Assembly: GCA_020720045.1 (NCBI GenBank)
Contig: DYPH01000061.1
Location: forward strand, 1-34,408
DNA from: Sorangium cellulosum
Lineage (GTDB): Bacteria > Myxococcota_A > Polyangia > Polyangiales > Polyangiaceae
Reading direction: 5' to 3'
Length of the DNA stretch: 34,408 bases
Part shown: piece by piece, positions 31,801 through 34,408 of the stretch
Numbering within the stretch: the stretch's first letter is position 1
Layout of the letters: each line of letters starts with the position of its first letter
Position numbers and translations under genes: made by a program
Notes under the pieces: generated by a model
The model's database searches: none
Told to the model about the DNA's origin: nothing
What the model saw: the letters and a program-made list of their open reading frames with translations, nothing else

Positions 31801-33447
31801 CTAACTCGCCCGAGTTCCTTGCGCCAACAAGGCTCGGAGCGCTTCTTCGGTGACGCCCAGGCGCTCAGCGGTTCGGTGGGCGAGCGACGTCTCGGCGACC
31901 CCGTCCAGGAACGCGTAAGTGGGCCGCTCCGCCGCATCGAGCTCGACGCGGAGAAAGAGGAGTGCCGGATGGGCAGCCGTCCCCGCCGCCGCCTCTTCCG
32001 CGAGCCGTTTTGCGAAGGCCAAGAAGTGGGTGGTCACAAAAGTCTCGGGTCGAAACTCCCCAAGCAGCTTCACGACAAGGCGGAAAATCGACTCCCCTTC
32101 CTCGGGGTTCGTTCCTGAACAGAGCTCGTCGAGCACGACGAGCGGCCGACGCTCCTTTCGTGCGTCTCTAGCCTCGCCCAGTGCCTCGAAGAGCTTACGA
32201 ATTCGGAGCAACTCGGTGCCCAACCGCCCTTCGCGCTGGTCGGGATCGGCGTGGTCGATCAACGACACGAAGAGGCCCGCAGCACGAGGGAGCTGAGCAC
32301 GCGTCGCCGGAACAAAGAAGCCCCCCTCCGCGAGGAGCTGCGTCAACGCAACCGCCTGCAAGAGCCTTGTTTTTCCGCCAGAATTCGGGCCAGTGACCAC
32401 GACGAGCGCCCCTTCCGTGCCGAGAACGAGGTCACAAGGAGTGGGCTTGCGCCCCTGGGGGCCATCCAGCAAGAGCGGATTAAAGAGCGCCTCGATCTCT
32501 CGTGGCCCGCCATCGGTCAACGTCGGCAAGGACGTTGCAAGGCCGGCTTTGGCCGCACGGTCGCGAAACGCAAGCGCTCCGAGGATCACTTCGAGGTCCC
32601 CTACGAACGGAAACAGCGGTGGTAAGGCGTCGGCAACGCCCTCGAATACCGTATCCATCAAGTGGGCAAAAAGTTCGTGTTCGCCGAATTTACGCCCGCG
32701 TAGGAATAGAGAGGTCTGTTCGATCCACTTTCCAAGCTGGGACCGATCAAAGGGATTTTCCGCATCGATCTTTTCGTGCAAGATCTTGAAGTCGCGAATT
32801 TTTCCCTCGAACCCGATCCGCAAGCGCACGTCAATTTCCGCTACGTTCGACTCATAGGCGAGAAGAGAGACTAGGCGCTGAAACCCCTCACTGTTCGAGA
32901 GATTTCGAGACCAATCGCCAATGCACGAAACGCCGCTTGAGGCATCCACTTGAACGCCCACTTGTACCAAATTCCGCAGCGAAGTAAGGACATTGAGCCG
33001 ACGCTCAAAGGGATCGGTCTTGACGATGCCCGTCTTCGAGAGATTGGTGCGAAGGTCGAGCACCCCGAGGTAGAATTCTTCGACGCGGGCCCGGAGTTCC
33101 GCGTTTTCGGAAAGCTCGCGGAGGATCGCTTGGCGAAACGGGACGATGCGCTCGTCGCTCGGTGGAGCGGCGACAACCCGGTAGAGGTACGCAAACCGTG
33201 GTGTCACGCGGACGCCGGCAATCCGCGGCGAAAAGGCACGCTCAAGGAAGACGCTCAGAAAGAGATCTCGCTCGTAGTCTGCAGGACGCCACTCGGTCGG
33301 CGGCGCAAAGCGCTCATCGACAAGCACTTCGAAGGCTTCGCCGACGTCGCCAGTGGCGAACGCGAATACGAGCTGGTCCCGCAGGCGGCGCTCGTTCGGC
33401 TCCGAGGGGGTGGGCGTAAGTAGCGAAAGGGCAATCGGTGCTGGCAT
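31801..33447 (-). CDS. Short MutS-family ATPase (MutS-related, lacking mismatch-binding domain)
   Basis: This is a 548-residue protein whose C-terminal third is a MutS-type ABC ATPase: Walker A GPNSGGKT (353-360), signature/Walker B LVVLDELCSGTNPEEGES (436-453) and the switch His in VTTHF (474). Ahead of it lies a helical region (about 100-320) corresponding to the MutS core/clamp, and a unique N-terminus. It lacks the mismatch-recognition domain of MutS and the Smr nuclease domain of MutS2. At 548 residues it is far shorter than MutS (about 850) and belongs with the poorly studied MutS-related small branches. A role on branched DNA or RNA is possible but unproven. ATG 33447 follows an upstream exported-protein gene by 32 bases. 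The frame extends to 33579, but that would overlap the neighbour. Confidence 0.85.
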   Translation of the reverse strand: MPAPIALSLLTPTPSEPNERRLRDQLVFAFATGDVGEAFEVLVDERFAPPTEWRPADYERDLFLSVFLERAFSPRIAGVRVTPRFAYLYRVVAAPPSDERIVPFRQAILRELSENAELRARVEEFYLGVLDLRTNLSKTGIVKTDPFERRLNVLTSLRNLVQVGVQVDASSGVSCIGDWSRNLSNSEGFQRLVSLLAYESNVAEIDVRLRIGFEGKIRDFKILHEKIDAENPFDRSQLGKWIEQTSLFLRGRKFGEHELFAHLMDTVFEGVADALPPLFPFVGDLEVILGALAFRDRAAKAGLATSLPTLTDGGPREIEALFNPLLLDGPQGRKPTPCDLVLGTEGALVVVTGPNSGGKTRLLQAVALTQLLAEGGFFVPATRAQLPRAAGLFVSLIDHADPDQREGRLGTELLRIRKLFEALGEARDARKERRPLVVLDELCSGTNPEEGESIFRLVVKLLGEFRPETFVTTHFLAFAKRLAEEAAAGTAAHPALLFLRVELDAAERPTYAFLDGVAETSLAHRTAERLGVTEEALRALLAQGTRAS

Positions 33448-33479
33448 GGCGTTCCCGGCGCGCGCCGGCGACGTACCGG

Positions 33480-33962
33480 CTAGTCGATCTCGCCTTCGAC
33501 CGGGGAGGCTTCCTCTGGTTCCCCACGGCGCCAACAAACTGGTCCGGTAAAGCCGTGGTCGGTCGAAACGGTCCCGCAAAGCTCGTCAGGGCCCATCCGT
33601 CGAAGGGAATAGTCGATGAGATAGGGGTCTTCGCTGGTCGGATTGTTTACCTTATGGACGCGGAATTCCGCACCGGATAAATATCCGTCGTCGAAGACGT
33701 ACGTCTCGCGTGTGAGGCACTGAATGGCGACCCGCTCTCGGTCGACAGAACGCAATGTGTAGCGTTCGTTGTATCCGAGACCGTCCCAATGTTCTGTCCA
33801 GATCCCATCGAGATCGGTCACATTGGAGCCGCCGCGAGGCCCCGCGGCTATGGGGGGAGTCGCGACCGAGACAACGACGGCAGCCGCCGGCTGCATCGGG
33901 ACGGCCACCGGCGCACAGCTAAACGCGAAAATAACGGTATATGCGACGCGGAGCGGGGTCAT
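33480..33962 (-). CDS. Small exported, probably lipid-anchored, protein
   Basis: This is a 160-residue protein from ATG 33962. The N-terminal hydrophobic segment ends at AFSC (Cys16), an imperfect lipobox, followed by an Ala/Pro/Val-rich linker to about residue 45. The remaining domain starts DLDGIWTEHW and continues as alternating beta strands (NERYTLRSVD, RVAIQCLTRETYVF, AEFRVHKVN, YLIDYSLRRM), suggesting a small beta-barrel or lipocalin-like fold with Cys residues that could pair. No family is recognised. It sits between an outer-membrane barrel gene (20 bases upstream) and the MutS-like gene (32 bases downstream) on one strand, so the three probably form one transcript. A link of function among them is not evident. 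Confidence 0.7.
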   Translation of the reverse strand: MTPLRVAYTVIFAFSCAPVAVPMQPAAAVVVSVATPPIAAGPRGGSNVTDLDGIWTEHWDGLGYNERYTLRSVDRERVAIQCLTRETYVFDDGYLSGAEFRVHKVNNPTSEDPYLIDYSLRRMGPDELCGTVSTDHGFTGPVCWRRGEPEEASPVEGEID

Positions 33963-33982
33963 CCTTGCGAGCTTACGCTCCG

Positions 33983-34408
33983 TCAGAAGGCGTATCCAAC
34001 GATGGCGGACAAAGTCGTATGCGACGTCTTCTTTCCGTCGCTCGCCGCTTCCGTGGAATCAATCTGCAAACGCGCGCCTGCGCTCACGCTGGAGATATTC
34101 GCGAACGCTTCGAGGCGATGTTCGCGGATGTACTTCGACGAGACCGTCGTGCCAGGCACGTGAACGTACTGTGCGCTGACGTCGAGGTTCTTCCCCAATA
34201 CGATGCTTCCACGCGCGCCTACATAAAAGTAGGCGTAACTCCCGTAGACACGGCCGCCATCGAGGGAGAGGCCCATCCCAGGCAGGAACGTCACATGTCC
34301 GCCCTTCCAGTGCAAGAACGCGTAGGTGGGGCCGCCATCGGTACGAAGAATGAGTGAGGCTCGTCCCATACGTGGATAGCGCGCTATCCTGAATCGAGCC
34401 GGAGGAAA
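33983..34408 (-). CDS. C-terminal part of an outer-membrane beta-barrel protein (cut by the window edge)
   Basis: The frame is open from the stop at 33983 to the window end, giving 141 residues without a stop. An ATG at 34369 exists but has no ribosome site, so the true start is probably outside. The sequence alternates polar and hydrophobic residues in strand-length blocks (ASLILRTDGG, YAFLHWKGGHVTFLPGMGLSL, YGSYAYFYVGARGSIVLGKNLDVSAQYVHV, VSAGARLQID, TLSAIVGYAF). It ends in aromatic Phe, the usual signal for BAM-mediated insertion. This supports an outer-membrane beta-barrel; function unknown. It heads the transcript that continues into the small exported protein and the MutS-like gene. Confidence 0.65.
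   Translation of the reverse strand, partial: FPPARFRIARYPRMGRASLILRTDGGPTYAFLHWKGGHVTFLPGMGLSLDGGRVYGSYAYFYVGARGSIVLGKNLDVSAQYVHVPGTTVSSKYIREHRLEAFANISSVSAGARLQIDSTEAASDGKKTSHTTLSAIVGYAF
34374..34389. other. Perfect 16-bp palindrome
   Basis: GGATAGCGCGCTATCC reads the same on both strands. If the barrel gene starts at ATG 34369 it would sit just before the start codon as an operator; if the gene begins beyond the window it is inside the coding sequence and may be chance. Confidence 0.45.

Noticed and set aside
1-34408. CRISPR arrays, insertion sequences, prophage genes, restriction-modification or other defence systems
   Set aside because: I saw no regularly spaced repeats, transposase or integrase motifs, or nuclease/methyltransferase signatures anywhere in the window. 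The MutS-like ATPase and MoxR ATPase alone do not make a defence system.

Overview
The window is GC-rich chromosomal DNA from a Gram-negative bacterium, most likely a myxobacterium-like member of the former Deltaproteobacteria (Myxococcota). The Gram-negative call rests on lpxB (lipid A synthesis), many Sec/lipobox secreted proteins and an outer-membrane beta-barrel C-terminus. The myxobacterial call is an inference. It comes from a matrixin-type protease with a C-terminal Gly-Gly/transmembrane/Arg sorting tail (MYXO-CTERM style), a GAF sigma-54 activator, a soluble GAF-cyclase, a PilT-type ATPase and frequent GTG starts. No insertion sequence, phage, integrase, CRISPR array or other sign of recent transfer was seen. 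Both tRNA genes lack an encoded CCA.

Layout. 1-5611 (+): the tail of an unknown gene, then a tightly coupled run of a secreted hypothetical protein, a matrixin-like metalloprotease, ribonuclease D, lipid-A-disaccharide synthase and a GT39-type membrane glycosyltransferase. Each junction is a 4-base GTGA stop/start overlap. 12589-5613 (-): a lipoprotein, a PilT-like ATPase, a UshA-like phosphoesterase lipoprotein, an MBL-fold hydrolase, a GAF/sigma-54 activator and biotin synthase. 12726-14330 (+): a class III nucleotidyl cyclase with GAF-like N-terminus, reading away from that cluster. 15502-14333 (-): a membrane protein with a 16-proline run and a predicted periplasmic OB-like domain. tRNA-Leu(TAA) follows on the minus strand.

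15731-23534: a divergent peptidase locus (M1 aminopeptidase on the minus strand; an active plus an inactive M16 peptidase on the plus strand), then a MoxR-type AAA+ ATPase coupled to tsaB, closed by a bidirectional terminator. 23585-25249 (-): a PA14 lipoprotein and a lipoprotein with an internal duplication. 25380-30497 (+): Lon protease, a large membrane protein with a gluzincin-like HExxH domain and a repeat-rich C-terminus, and a small basic exported protein, followed by a strong terminator. 31428-30559 (-): a lipoprotein. tRNA-Phe(GAA) on the plus strand has its own terminator. 34408-31801 (-): an outer-membrane barrel C-terminus (cut by the window edge), a small exported protein and a short MutS-family ATPase.

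Taken together this is mostly housekeeping and cell-envelope gene content, with an unusual concentration of proteolysis genes: matrixin, M1, M16 pair, Lon and the Lon-linked membrane gluzincin. I see no defence island or biosynthetic cluster. The least explained items are the Lon-linked membrane metallopeptidase, the short MutS-like ATPase operon, the MoxR ATPase without its usual vWA partner, the polyproline/OB membrane protein, and two operator- or hairpin-like inverted repeats (12671-12689 and 25258-25280).
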